DNA of 64,000 bases from positions 992,001 through 1,056,000 of the forward strand of contig CP097573.1 of NCBI GenBank assembly GCA_000492175.2. The letters are read 5' to 3'. Position 1 is the first letter of the stretch. Each line of letters starts with the position of its first letter. The translations under genes and the position numbers were made by a program. This document shows positions 52,401-60,721 of this stretch, in pieces. Source of the DNA: Firmicutes bacterium ASF500 (GTDB lineage: Bacteria; Bacillota; Clostridia; Oscillospirales; Oscillospiraceae). The notes beneath the pieces are model-generated. The model worked only from the letters and a program-made list of their open reading frames with translations, was not told the DNA's origin and did not search any database.

Positions 52401-55400
52401 TCGACAACGCCCCGGACGGCATCCTGCTCATTCGGAAGGTCTGCGCCACCAACCCCAGCGTGACCCTCCAGAACGCCGAGTTCAAGGTTATGTACGCGGA
52501 CGGGACCCTGATTGGGGACTCCAACGGCATCTACCGCTCCGATGAGACCGGGGAGATCCGCATCCCCGGCCTGAAGCCGGGCAAGAGCGTGGTGGTCACC
52601 GAGGTCCGCGCCCCCGCTGGCTTCATCCTGGATACCCAGAGCCAGACCATCCAGATCCAGGCGGGCAAAACGGTGTCTCTTACCTTCAAAAATCAGCCGA
52701 AGGGCAGCTTGATCATCCAAAAGCGGGACAGCCAGACCGATGAGGTGCTTCCCGGCGCGGAGTTCAGGATCACTACCGCCGCAGGCTGTGAGGTGGGCCT
52801 GGACGGTGTCATCGGCTCGTCTACCCTGACCCAGAACGGCATTTTCACCACCGACGCTCAGGGTGAGATCAGAATCACCAATCTGGCCCCCGGCGCCTAT
52901 GTGATCAATGAGATCAAGGCCCCGGACGGCGGGTACGTCATCGACACGCCCTCCACCAACGTGGTCATTGGGCAGGGCGGCGACACCCAGACTGTGGTGA
53001 TCAAAAACACCCGCAAGGGCGGTCTGATTATCGAAAAATATGACAGCGTCACCAAGCAGCCCCTCGCCGGCGCACAGTTCAAGGTGATGGCTGCCAACGG
53101 TGAACTGACCCCGGACAACGAGGGGATGACCTCCTCCAACGGACTCTACACCACCGACCAAAATGGTCAGATCGTTCTGTCCAAGCTGCTCCCCGGCACT
53201 TATGTGGTGTCTGAAGAAAAAGCACCGGACAATTACCGCAAGGACCCCACGCCCCAGACGGTTGTGGTCAACGCCGGGGACACCCAGACACTCAGATTTT
53301 ACGATGATCCCCTCTGCACCCTGACCATCCTGAAGCGGGACGCTGTAACCAAGAAGCCCCTGCGGGGCGCTGAGTTTATGGTACGGGACAGCTCCGGCCA
53401 TGTGATCGGCCCCAATAACGGCCTCTACACCACCGGTACGGACGGCACTGTCACCGTCACCGGGCTGGCTCCCAATTCCACTGTGGTCGTCTCCGAGAAA
53501 AAGGCCCCCAACGGGTACATTTTGGACGAGACCCCCAAGAATATTGTGGTGCGCAGCGGTGTGGCCAACACCCTGATCTTTGACGATGAACCCGGCACTA
53601 CGCTGATTATCCGTAAATTTATCGAGGGAACCGAGAACGAACCGCTGTCCGGCGTGGCCTTTAAGGTTGTGGACGGCAACGGCGGCGCTATCGGCCCGGA
53701 CGATGGGATCTACTACACCGACAAGGCCGGCGAGATCGTGCTGGAGGGCATCGAACCCGGTACCACCGTGAAGGTGCGGGAGATCAAGACCGTGGAGGGC
53801 TTCGTTTTGGATGGAACTCCCCAGGATATTCTCATCAAGGGCGGCGAAGCGCAGCAGTTGACATTTTGGAACAAGCGGGCCGGAACCCTGGTCATCCAGA
53901 AGAAAGACAGTGTGAGCGGCGCGCTCATTTCTGGTGCGCAGTTCCAGCTCACCTACGCCAACGGCGGGTACGTTGATAACGACAACGGCCACCTGTCCTC
54001 CAATGGCCTCTACACCACCGATGATAAGGGCGAAATCCGCATCAACGGTGTCACCGGGACCGTGGTGGTCAAGGAGACCAAGCCCGCCCCCGGCTATGTC
54101 ATCGACCAGAGTACCCAAACCCAGACGGTCACGGTCAACCCCCTGGATACCCAGACCCTCACGTTCCTGAATGAACCCCTGTGCAGCCTGACGCTGACCA
54201 AGCTGGATTCTGTCACCGGGAAGCCTGTTCCCGGCACTGAGTTCACGGTCAAGGACGGTAACGGGACGATTTTGGGCCGCTACACCACCGGCAAGGATGG
54301 GACTGTCGTTGTAACGGGCCTTGTTCCCAGCAGCACTGTGGTGGTGTCCGAAACCAAGGTACCGTATGGCTATGTGCTGGACACCACGCCCAAAACCATC
54401 ATTGTGAAGAATGGCTCCAATACCGTGAACAGCGGCGGAACCACGGGAGGAAATACTGGCGGCAGCACCAATACCGGCAATGGCAACGACCTGACTTTTG
54501 AAAATGACCCCACTGTGAACCTCACGATCCGCAAGTACATTGAGGGGACCGCTAATGAGCCTCTCGCTGGCGTGGCCTTCAAGATCACAGACGGCAGCGG
54601 CGCGCCTGTTGGCCCCGGCGATGGCGTGTTTTACACCAATGCCGCCGGGGAGATCGTGGTGGAGAACCTGGAGCCTGGAACCACCATCACCGCACGGGAG
54701 ATCAAGACCGTGGACGGCTATGTGCTGGATGGAACACCCAAGAGCGTGAAGATCACCGCAGGCCCCCAGGCCCCCGAACTCATCTTCTGGAACAAGAAAG
54801 CCGGGACCCTGGTTATCCAAAAGAAAGACAGTGTGAGCGGCGCTCTCATCCCTGGCGCGCAGCTCCAGGTCACCTATGCCAACGGCGGCTATGTGGACAA
54901 TGACAACGGCCATCTGAGCAGCAACGGCCTCTACACCACCGATGATAAGGGCGAAATCCGCATCAATGGCATCACCGGCACGGTGGTAGTCAAGGAGACC
55001 AAGCCCGCCCCCGGCTATGTCATTGACCAGAGTACCCAGACCCAAACGGTCACCGTCAACCCCCTGGATACCCAGACCCTCACGTTCCTGAATGAACCCC
55101 TGTGCAGCCTGACGCTGACGAAGCTGGACTCCGTCACCGGCAAGCCGATTCCCGGCACCGAGTTCACGGTCAAGGACGGCAACGGCACTGTGCTGGGCCG
55201 CTATACCACGGGCAAGGATGGGACCGTGACGGTCACCGGCCTCATTCCCGGCAGCACCGTGGTGGTCACCGAAACCAAGGCGCCGTCTGGCTATGTTCTC
55301 AATCCCACGCCCCAGACCATCACCGTCAAAAACGGCTCCAATACCGTGAACAGCGGAACCGTGGGCGGCAGCACCAACGGCAATACTGGCGGCAGCACCA

Positions 55401-56827
55401 ATGTAGGCGGCGGAACCAACGGCGGCAACGATTTGGTGTTTGAGAATGACCCCATCGGGACCTTTGAACTCATCAAAGTGGTAGAGGGGAACAAAGAGAA
55501 GCGTATCCCCAACGTGACCTTCGAGATCCGCCGCGCCTCAGATGATGCCCTGATGGAGACAGTCACCACCGGCAACGATGGCCGGGTGACCCTCAAGCTG
55601 GACGCCGGGGACTACTACGCCGTGGAGACCGAAGCGGCGAAGGGCTTCAAGCTGGACGCCACGCGCCACTATTTCACCATGAAAAACGGCAAAAACACCA
55701 CGCTGACTGTGGAAAACAAGCCTTTCAGCGGCATTCTTATCCACAAGACCGACAGCGTCACCGGCAAGGGCCTCCAAGGCGTGACCTTCCTGCTCTACGA
55801 CAGCGCCAACACACCTGTGGGCCAGTACACCTCCGACAATTCCGGTTACGTCTACATCGAGAACCTGACTGTTTCGGGCCGCTACTACCTGCGGGAGCTG
55901 GAGAACGAGGGCTATGTCCCCGACACCCAGATGAAAACCGTCTATGTCACCGCAGGCGAGACCACCCTGGTGGAGTGGAAAAACATCCCCATCACCGCTC
56001 AGATCCAGATCGTGAAAAAATCCGCCGACTACAACTCCACCAACGGTCTGCCTGCGGGTACCCCGCTGGAGGGGGCTGTGTTCGAGATCTACGACAAGGC
56101 GGGGAATCTGGTGGATACCATCAAGAGCGACCAGCGCGGTCTGGCCTCCTCCAAGCCCCTGCCCCTGGGCCGCTATACCATCCGGGAGACTAAGGCCCCG
56201 GCCAACTACGGCGTGAGCGACCAGGAGTTGACCGCCTACCTGGAGCATGAGGGCCAGATCCTCCGCTTCGAGGTGACCAACAAGAGCCTGACCACCGGCG
56301 TGTCCATCACCAAGACCGGCCCCAAGGAGGCCATGGCTGGCCAGCCGGTCAACTATGTGTTGTCCGGTATCGCCAACAATTCCAACGTCATGCTCCAGTC
56401 CTTCTACTGGCGCGACACTCTCCCCACCCAGGTGCGGCTGAACACCATCGTCACCGGCACCTACAACTTCCCCGGCGTGTATAAGATCACCTACCGGGTG
56501 AACGGCGGCGAGTACCGGACACTGGCGGACAACCTGTCCACCAGCAGAAACTATACCCTGCAGGCATCCCCCGCCGCCCTGGGCCTCGCGGCCAATGAGC
56601 GGGTGACGGAAGTGATGTTCGTCTTCGGTCAGGCCCCCGCTGGCTTCGCCCAGGTGGAGAAGCCCCAGATCAAGTGTACCGCCGTGGCTGGCCTGACCGC
56701 TGGCAGCAGCTTCGTCAACATCGCGGATGTGGGCGGCGTGTACAACGGGGTCTGGGTGCAGGCCATCTCCCGCTGGGTTACCACCGTTTACGGCAAGCCC
56801 ACCCCGCTGCCCAAGACCGGGTATTAA
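49415..56827 (+). CDS. Giant thioester-domain / CnaB-repeat adhesin
   Basis: 2470 residues, GGAAGGAG upstream. Signal peptide (about 1-31). A thioester domain (about 38-240) has Cys75 in GFCAEKGKG and Gln143 in WTQAVVWRY, the pair expected to form the bond that captures host or matrix amines. Then come about 21 CnaB/SpaA-type modules, each opening like EKYDSVTKQPLAGAQF and likely closed by Lys-Asn isopeptide bonds with a Glu. Two Gly/Asn/Thr-rich hinges mark internal breaks. The last ~190 residues form a DUF11-like domain. The protein ends PLPKTGY with no hydrophobic segment or basic tail. It is the probable substrate of the sortase at 47251. Modules 13-15 and 16-18 are a near-identical tandem duplication. 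Confidence 0.86.
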   Translation: MQKTYSALTRMTALLLVLVCVLGLLPATALAANPSTIKMDDCAYSGTKYDSPALGECYMHQMHFNYNGKSTMGFCAEKGKGMGWSLKGHTWGNPQPISDPTVKTMMAYFYAHSTGVFTDQAKALGVDDVWNSDYTWTMNSWTQAVVWRYKAGLLSDPVVACAEELLCVYNNLEHTNYSSIDETMDGRSFRDRAQYILDLGAQGVWGECEVYEYAYTGPGSSYHPSNDVQAVMVGELNVTREKYSLTVKKVDSTNPNKTLPGARFLVASENGAYSKEVVTGSDGTVTVPNLEAGTYAVTELEAPEGYEIDNAGPQYVVLPNGANKIVTVTFSDTPEITGEGSIRKVDADDPTRGLAGAVIKITGVDNDFTGTYVTGAGGYLTDVPWKDMPLGSYTAEEVTPPEGYTKSPDVNKTKQTFVWDGKTDVALVFENDAKVKVRLIKKDDSDNPLPGAVFNIVKDGQIIGTEATKADGSITVTDVTEGMYAFVEVSVPAPWATLTEPVIAHVDQATINGGGTVTVTASDKRLPSLTILKRDAQTGDVIPNTHFEIRGIHYGYHDDVTTGPDGRATLTAIPVDSYEVTEKSVPDPYVVGDEPTQTIWLGAGDSKELVFDNLKQPVLKISKVEQGSNTPIPGTVFTVEGIDSDYRQDVTTEADGFATLRVAPGSYRVTEKSVPEPYCLPEDEADRTQTISLNGGDDKTLIFKNSKKPLLTLSKIDADTGVPVPGTVLTVEGIDSDYKDDWTTGADGTVALRVDPGTYRITEKSVPAPYYLPDKDADRVQTISLNPGDEKTVVFRNHKTPELTIFKEDSVAGAPIEGAKFRVTYTSNGEAAGAPASMDFGIFVTDASGQIKLHEKGKKLYPGEYTVTEVEPAPGFQMKEPLTQKVILHGGESKTLTFFNEPLNAIVVEKYDSVTHEALPGCTFQLKYLGGTSGTGGTVIGTKVTGKNGTAIWTGLTAGTYIVEEIDPADGYSIINASETVYISDKGEQNVVTVSFDNAPDGILLIRKVCATNPSVTLQNAEFKVMYADGTLIGDSNGIYRSDETGEIRIPGLKPGKSVVVTEVRAPAGFILDTQSQTIQIQAGKTVSLTFKNQPKGSLIIQKRDSQTDEVLPGAEFRITTAAGCEVGLDGVIGSSTLTQNGIFTTDAQGEIRITNLAPGAYVINEIKAPDGGYVIDTPSTNVVIGQGGDTQTVVIKNTRKGGLIIEKYDSVTKQPLAGAQFKVMAANGELTPDNEGMTSSNGLYTTDQNGQIVLSKLLPGTYVVSEEKAPDNYRKDPTPQTVVVNAGDTQTLRFYDDPLCTLTILKRDAVTKKPLRGAEFMVRDSSGHVIGPNNGLYTTGTDGTVTVTGLAPNSTVVVSEKKAPNGYILDETPKNIVVRSGVANTLIFDDEPGTTLIIRKFIEGTENEPLSGVAFKVVDGNGGAIGPDDGIYYTDKAGEIVLEGIEPGTTVKVREIKTVEGFVLDGTPQDILIKGGEAQQLTFWNKRAGTLVIQKKDSVSGALISGAQFQLTYANGGYVDNDNGHLSSNGLYTTDDKGEIRINGVTGTVVVKETKPAPGYVIDQSTQTQTVTVNPLDTQTLTFLNEPLCSLTLTKLDSVTGKPVPGTEFTVKDGNGTILGRYTTGKDGTVVVTGLVPSSTVVVSETKVPYGYVLDTTPKTIIVKNGSNTVNSGGTTGGNTGGSTNTGNGNDLTFENDPTVNLTIRKYIEGTANEPLAGVAFKITDGSGAPVGPGDGVFYTNAAGEIVVENLEPGTTITAREIKTVDGYVLDGTPKSVKITAGPQAPELIFWNKKAGTLVIQKKDSVSGALIPGAQLQVTYANGGYVDNDNGHLSSNGLYTTDDKGEIRINGITGTVVVKETKPAPGYVIDQSTQTQTVTVNPLDTQTLTFLNEPLCSLTLTKLDSVTGKPIPGTEFTVKDGNGTVLGRYTTGKDGTVTVTGLIPGSTVVVTETKAPSGYVLNPTPQTITVKNGSNTVNSGTVGGSTNGNTGGSTNVGGGTNGGNDLVFENDPIGTFELIKVVEGNKEKRIPNVTFEIRRASDDALMETVTTGNDGRVTLKLDAGDYYAVETEAAKGFKLDATRHYFTMKNGKNTTLTVENKPFSGILIHKTDSVTGKGLQGVTFLLYDSANTPVGQYTSDNSGYVYIENLTVSGRYYLRELENEGYVPDTQMKTVYVTAGETTLVEWKNIPITAQIQIVKKSADYNSTNGLPAGTPLEGAVFEIYDKAGNLVDTIKSDQRGLASSKPLPLGRYTIRETKAPANYGVSDQELTAYLEHEGQILRFEVTNKSLTTGVSITKTGPKEAMAGQPVNYVLSGIANNSNVMLQSFYWRDTLPTQVRLNTIVTGTYNFPGVYKITYRVNGGEYRTLADNLSTSRNYTLQASPAALGLAANERVTEVMFVFGQAPAGFAQVEKPQIKCTAVAGLTAGSSFVNIADVGGVYNGVWVQAISRWVTTVYGKPTPLPKTGY
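53600..55435 (+). repeat. Tandem 918-bp duplication within the adhesin gene
   Basis: Unit 1 is about 53600-54517 and unit 2 about 54518-55435; each encodes three CnaB modules and a Gly/Asn-rich hinge. Anchor points 53611 and 54529 are 918 bases apart, a multiple of three, so the frame is kept. Confidence 0.8.
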
Positions 56828-56837
56828 GCACACCCCT

Positions 56838-56870
56838 GGAGGTTCCTTCTTTTGAGGGGGCCTCCGCTTT
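56838..56870 (+). terminator. Terminator after the adhesin
   Basis: GGAGG and CCTCC close a stem with wobble pairs around TTCTTTTGA, followed by GCTTT. Confidence 0.55.
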
Positions 56871-56899
56871 CCCTATACATTATATATAATCCTCAGCTT

Positions 56900-56926
56900 G
56901 TTTCCCCGCCCGTAGGGCGGGGAAAC
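56900..56926. promoter_or_regulatory. Perfect hairpin in the SSB leader
   Basis: GTTTCCCCGCCC-GTA-GGGCGGGGAAAC, 12-bp arms, followed by seven A residues rather than T. It lies 33 bases before the SSB start and just after a TATAAT at 56885-56890. It may protect the transcript or be a binding site; it is not a normal plus-strand terminator. Confidence 0.45.
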
Positions 56927-56959
56927 AAAAAAATCACAACTTTGAAAAGGAGAAACGCT

Positions 56960-57334
56960 ATGCTGAAAATTACCGCAATCGGGAACCTGACCAACGATGT
57001 GGAGCTGAAGTGCCATGAGGACGGCAAGCCCTACGCCATCCTGCGCATTGCCTCCGACCGCCGCTACCGTGACCGGGAGGGCAACAAGCTCACCGACTTC
57101 ATCTCCATCAAGGTCCGCGGCGCTCTGGCGGAGCGCTGCGCGGCCTTCGCCTGGAAGGGCTGTAAGCTGGCCGCCTCCGGCGACTTCGAGACCATCACCT
57201 TCGCGGAGGACCCCACCCGCCAGCCGGGATTTCTCATCAAGGCCAACGAAGTGGAGTTCCTGTCCCCCCGGAGGGTGGAGGAGGCCGCAGCAGCGGCGGA
57301 AGCTGACAGCGGCGCCGGTGATGAGGCGGCCTGA
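56960..57334 (+). CDS. Single-stranded DNA-binding protein
   Basis: 124 residues from MLKITAIGNLTNDVELKCHE, AAAAGGAG upstream. An OB-fold of the SSB family: GNLTNDVELK, then DFISIKVRGALAERCA and LAASGDFETITF. It has a short acidic/Ala tail (VEEAAAAAEADSGAGDEAA) rather than the classic DDDIPF end, as in many element-borne SSBs. It would protect single strands during transfer and replication. Its stop overlaps the next start by one base (TGATG at 57332-57336). Confidence 0.85.
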   Translation: MLKITAIGNLTNDVELKCHEDGKPYAILRIASDRRYRDREGNKLTDFISIKVRGALAERCAAFAWKGCKLAASGDFETITFAEDPTRQPGFLIKANEVEFLSPRRVEEAAAAAEADSGAGDEAA

Positions 57335-58236
57335 TGCGCAACACTAGAACCATATACAGCAGTACGGAGCGCACCCCTACCGTCCTGCCTGAGATGGCTG
57401 AACTGCTCCCCCCGCTGACGGGGGAGCAGCTCGCCGCCCTGGAAGCGGACATCCTGAAAAATGGCTGCTACTCCCCGGTGATCGTCAACGAGGACATGGT
57501 GGTCATCGATGGCCACAACCGGCAGAGGCTGTGTGAACAGCACGGCCTGCTCTACCAGATGGCCGTGTTCTCGTTTGAAGATATGCTGGAGGCCAAGCAG
57601 TGGGCGCTGGACACCCAGAAGGGCCGCCGCAACCTGGACAAGTGGGAGCTGGGCAAGATCGCCCTTCGGCTGAAGCCGGACATCGAGGCCAGGGCCAGGG
57701 AGAATATGGGAACCCGCACAGACCTTTCGGCAACATTGCCAAAAGGTTCTGAGCCTGTGGACACCCGCAGGGAGCTGGCGGACGCTGTCGGCCTGGGGGA
57801 ACGCACCATGGGCAAGGTCATGCAGATCGATGAACACGCCCCCACCGCTGTGAAGGAGGCCCTGGACAGCGGCGATTTGTCCATCAACCAGGGCTACAAC
57901 ATCACCCGGCAGGTGCGGGAACTGCCGGAGGAGCAGCGGGACGAGGCCGCCGCCCTGGCGGTAGAGCTGGAAAAGGCGAAAAAGGAGATCCGGCAGTGTG
58001 ACGCGGAGGCCGACCGAAGGGGCAGAATCGCTGATCTGTTCTGCAAAGCCTTTGAAAAGGCCGTGCTGCTGACCCCCACAGAGGAAAATGTCCGCATCTG
58101 GACGGAATGCACCCGCATGACACGGGAGGAGATCGAGGACAGCGTGAAGGACGCCCGTGAGCTGGCGGAGGTGTTCTCCACCATCGCCGGCATTTTGGAA
58201 TCGTTGCTGCCGGGAGGTGACGGCGATGCCGGATGA
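57334..58236 (+). CDS. ParB-like nuclease-domain protein
   Basis: 300 residues. The N-terminal ParB/sulfiredoxin-type domain is at about 30-110 (LEADILKNGCYSPVIVNEDM, then VVIDGHNRQRLCEQHGL, where GHNR is the conserved box). A helix-turn-helix region is at about 150-200 (RRELADAVGLGERTMGKVMQ). A C-terminal helical part follows. Probably binds element DNA for partition or transfer control, fitting with ParM at 60718. Overlaps SSB and the next gene. Confidence 0.78.
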   Translation: MRNTRTIYSSTERTPTVLPEMAELLPPLTGEQLAALEADILKNGCYSPVIVNEDMVVIDGHNRQRLCEQHGLLYQMAVFSFEDMLEAKQWALDTQKGRRNLDKWELGKIALRLKPDIEARARENMGTRTDLSATLPKGSEPVDTRRELADAVGLGERTMGKVMQIDEHAPTAVKEALDSGDLSINQGYNITRQVRELPEEQRDEAAALAVELEKAKKEIRQCDAEADRRGRIADLFCKAFEKAVLLTPTEENVRIWTECTRMTREEIEDSVKDARELAEVFSTIAGILESLLPGGDGDAG

Positions 58237-58972
58237 ACTGTCTGTCCGCCAGTGGCAGGAGCAGTTTCGGGCCGGGGCTTTTAACCTCCAGGACAGATAC
58301 ACCCAGTGCAGGGCTGGCTGGTATGACTGGTTCTGCCAGGATCACGCCCTGGCCGGACGGCTGAAAAAGATAGGCCGGGTGGTCATGGGCATCACCGACC
58401 CCTTCATTCTGGACAATTACTATGTCTGGTTCAAGAACAACTGCCCCCTGAATGGGCCGCTGTATGACGATGCCCGCTTCGAGCCGCTGTCCGGGAATCG
58501 AGATGGGAAATATTTTGTGATCTCCTTGGACAGTCCCCATGAGCGCATGAAGTGGGCGCTGGTCACGGAGCGGTACGGCTTTGACGCGCCGGAGTTCGAC
58601 TGTCGGGATATCCGGGAGATGATCCGCTACGTCAACAGCATCGGCCCGGAGCTGCAGAAGGGCGTCATTCCCCCGTTTATTGCGGAGAAAGACGCTGTAA
58701 CCGCCTACGCCAGACAGCGCGGGGAGCCGGAGGGCCTCCACATCTACCGGGACGGGGATCATCAATACAGCTACACCTCCCGGCGGGACCGGCGCAAACG
58801 GACGGTGTTGGCGGCGGCCAGCCTGGAGAACGCGCCTGCCGGTTTCGTTTCCGAGCAGGCCCATGCCGTCAAGGGGATGTATCTCTATTGCCCGGAGGAT
58901 GTTGGGATACCGCTGCCGGAGCATCCAGAAAATATCAAAAAATCTCGTGAAAAGAAAGGGGTGGAGCGATGA
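58226..58972 (+). CDS. Hypothetical ICE protein
   Basis: 248 residues from the GTGACGGCGATG start region, overlapping the ParB-like gene by 11 bases. Tryptophan/tyrosine-rich N-terminus (RYTQCRAGWYDWFCQDHALA), a core containing GKYFVISLDSPHERMKWALV, and a basic C-terminus (KSREKKGVER). Soluble; no named family recognised. It is always embedded in the element's maintenance block here, so a role in element biology is assumed. Confidence 0.6.
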   Translation: MPDELSVRQWQEQFRAGAFNLQDRYTQCRAGWYDWFCQDHALAGRLKKIGRVVMGITDPFILDNYYVWFKNNCPLNGPLYDDARFEPLSGNRDGKYFVISLDSPHERMKWALVTERYGFDAPEFDCRDIREMIRYVNSIGPELQKGVIPPFIAEKDAVTAYARQRGEPEGLHIYRDGDHQYSYTSRRDRRKRTVLAAASLENAPAGFVSEQAHAVKGMYLYCPEDVGIPLPEHPENIKKSREKKGVER

Positions 58973-59388
58973 GCAAACAGCAGCCCGCGCGGGCGGCGGG
59001 GCCTCCCAAGCCCCTCCTGCCCCCTGCGGCGGAGGATGAGATCATGGACGTGCTGTCCGCCAATATGCGGATCAGCTCCGGGGAGATCGCCGCCATTTTG
59101 AAAAAACACGGTGTGTCCGGGGACGCGGAAGCCCTCCAGAACAGCTACCGAAAGCGGCTGGGTCAGCGGCTGATGTCCAGCATCCGGGATGAGAACGGCA
59201 GGCGGGAGGTGCTGGCCCGCGGCAGCGAGTACATCGTGATAGAGTGCTGCAGCGACCGGCAGGACCTCAAAGCCATCCGTTACCGCATCCGGCGCCAGAT
59301 GAAGGGGCTTGACGTATCTTCCGGGAAGGTGCGGGGCCGCATCCGTGTGCTGGATCAACTGCTCTCCCGGTTCCGAAAGGCGGGCTGA
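58969..59388 (+). CDS. Hypothetical ICE protein, possible DNA-binding
   Basis: 139 residues, ATGA overlap with the preceding gene. A proline-rich N-terminus, then a helix-turn-helix-like ISSGEIAAILKKHGVSGDAE (about 36-55) and an arginine-rich C-terminal half (IRYRIRRQMKGLDVSSGKVR). Composition suits nucleic-acid binding. Not recognised otherwise. Confidence 0.55.
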   Translation: MSKQQPARAAGPPKPLLPPAAEDEIMDVLSANMRISSGEIAAILKKHGVSGDAEALQNSYRKRLGQRLMSSIRDENGRREVLARGSEYIVIECCSDRQDLKAIRYRIRRQMKGLDVSSGKVRGRIRVLDQLLSRFRKAG

Positions 59389-59390
59389 CC

Positions 59391-60038
59391 ATGGGGCTGA
59401 GAGATATGCTCCGGGCCATCCGGGAGTACCCAGCCGCCCGCGCCGAGCTGGAGACCGCCCGGTCTGAGCTGTGGCAGGCACAGCAGGCGCTGGAACAGAG
59501 CGAACTGGAGCAAGGCTCACTGCGGCTCACATTGGAGGAGCAAAAAGACTACACAAAGTTCCTGTCCAGCAAGGCAGAGGCGCTCCAGGCCGCCCTGGAG
59601 GAGTTCTGCCCCCGGCTGTCCACGCCGGATGAGCTGAAACGGTTTTACGATGCCATCTCCCCCGACATGGACCCCAGCGGCTTCACGCTGTACCGCATGG
59701 CGAAGGAACTGACGGGAATCGATGTGCCGTCCTGTTTCCCTTATGAGGACAACCGGGGACTGTTTGAGGAGATGAGCGGCCACAGCCTCTTGGACTGGCT
59801 GACCGCCGTTCACTTCCAGGCGGTGGATTGGGATATCATCCCCGGCACCACCTACGAGGCCGCCACGCTGCGGGAGGTGGATACCTCTACCCCCGAATAC
59901 CAGGCATTTGAAAAGCAACTCTATGAGAAGGTGCTGGGGCGGATGGGCTTCCAGGACCTTTTAGAGCCAGATCGGGATGGGCCTGCGAGGACGCCCGGCC
60001 ATCCCCCGCCCCAACCGAAACGAGGTGACACACGATGA
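59391..60038 (+). CDS. Hypothetical ICE coiled-coil protein
   Basis: 215 residues. An N-terminal coiled coil (about 13-75, AELETARSELWQAQQALEQS) followed by a globular part with RFYDAISPDMDPSGFTLYRM and LLDWLTAVHFQAVDWDIIPG. Two bases after the previous stop. No family recognised. The C-terminal region is Pro-rich. Confidence 0.55.
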   Translation: MGLRDMLRAIREYPAARAELETARSELWQAQQALEQSELEQGSLRLTLEEQKDYTKFLSSKAEALQAALEEFCPRLSTPDELKRFYDAISPDMDPSGFTLYRMAKELTGIDVPSCFPYEDNRGLFEEMSGHSLLDWLTAVHFQAVDWDIIPGTTYEAATLREVDTSTPEYQAFEKQLYEKVLGRMGFQDLLEPDRDGPARTPGHPPPQPKRGDTR

Positions 60039-60721
60039 GTAACATCAGTGAGATCAACAAGGATACCTTCTGGGAATTGATCGCCCAGGCAAAGGAGCAT
60101 CCGGGCGGCCAGGACCAGGATGTCCTCTGCCAATGGCTGGAGGATCGGCTGATGGAGATGGGGCCGGAGCAGGCCCTGAATTTCGACTATGCCGCCTTTG
60201 CGTATCGGGCGGCGGCATACAAATACGGCCTCTGGAGCGCCGCCTCTGTCATGTTGGACGGCTGCACCGATGACGGTTTTACCGACTTCCGGGGCTGGCT
60301 CATCGCCCAGGGCCGGGATGTGTACATGGCCGCGCTGAAGGACCCGGACTCATTGGCGGATGTACCTGTCTATGGGGACTGCTGTTTTGAAACGATCTGC
60401 TATGTAGGTAATTACGCTTATGAGGAACTCACTGGACGGAACACTTACGAAGATTTTGACCCCGCCGTATCCCGTGCATGGTCGGAGAAGATCGAGCCGG
60501 ATATTGTGTATGGCGAAGGGATCGGGTATCCCTATACCTGGAGCGAGACTGCCGCCTACCTGCCAAAACTATGCGCTAAATATTTGACGCCGGAGGAGTT
60601 GGCACAGAGAATCAGGCAGCGTGACGATACTTGGAACCTCACTAACCCGGAAATCAAAATGGTTCGTGCTACAGAAAAAAAGAGCAGAAGAATCAAGAAG
60701 AATCGAGGTGATTCCAGATGA
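60035..60721 (+). CDS. DUF4240 domain-containing protein
   Basis: 228 residues, ATGA overlap with the preceding gene. The DUF4240 pattern is plain: INKDTFWELIAQAKE at the start, then LDGCTDDGFTDFRGWLIAQG and VYMAALKDPDSLADVPVY (about 70-110). A basic tail follows (KKSRRIKKNRGDSR). The family has no assigned biochemical role; it is often found on mobile elements and beside contact-dependent or immunity genes. Confidence 0.75.
   Translation: MSNISEINKDTFWELIAQAKEHPGGQDQDVLCQWLEDRLMEMGPEQALNFDYAAFAYRAAAYKYGLWSAASVMLDGCTDDGFTDFRGWLIAQGRDVYMAALKDPDSLADVPVYGDCCFETICYVGNYAYEELTGRNTYEDFDPAVSRAWSEKIEPDIVYGEGIGYPYTWSETAAYLPKLCAKYLTPEELAQRIRQRDDTWNLTNPEIKMVRATEKKSRRIKKNRGDSR

Noticed and set aside
49358..55045. 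Very long minus-strand frames opposite the adhesin
   Set aside because: They mirror the CnaB repeats and carry no start signals or recognisable domains.
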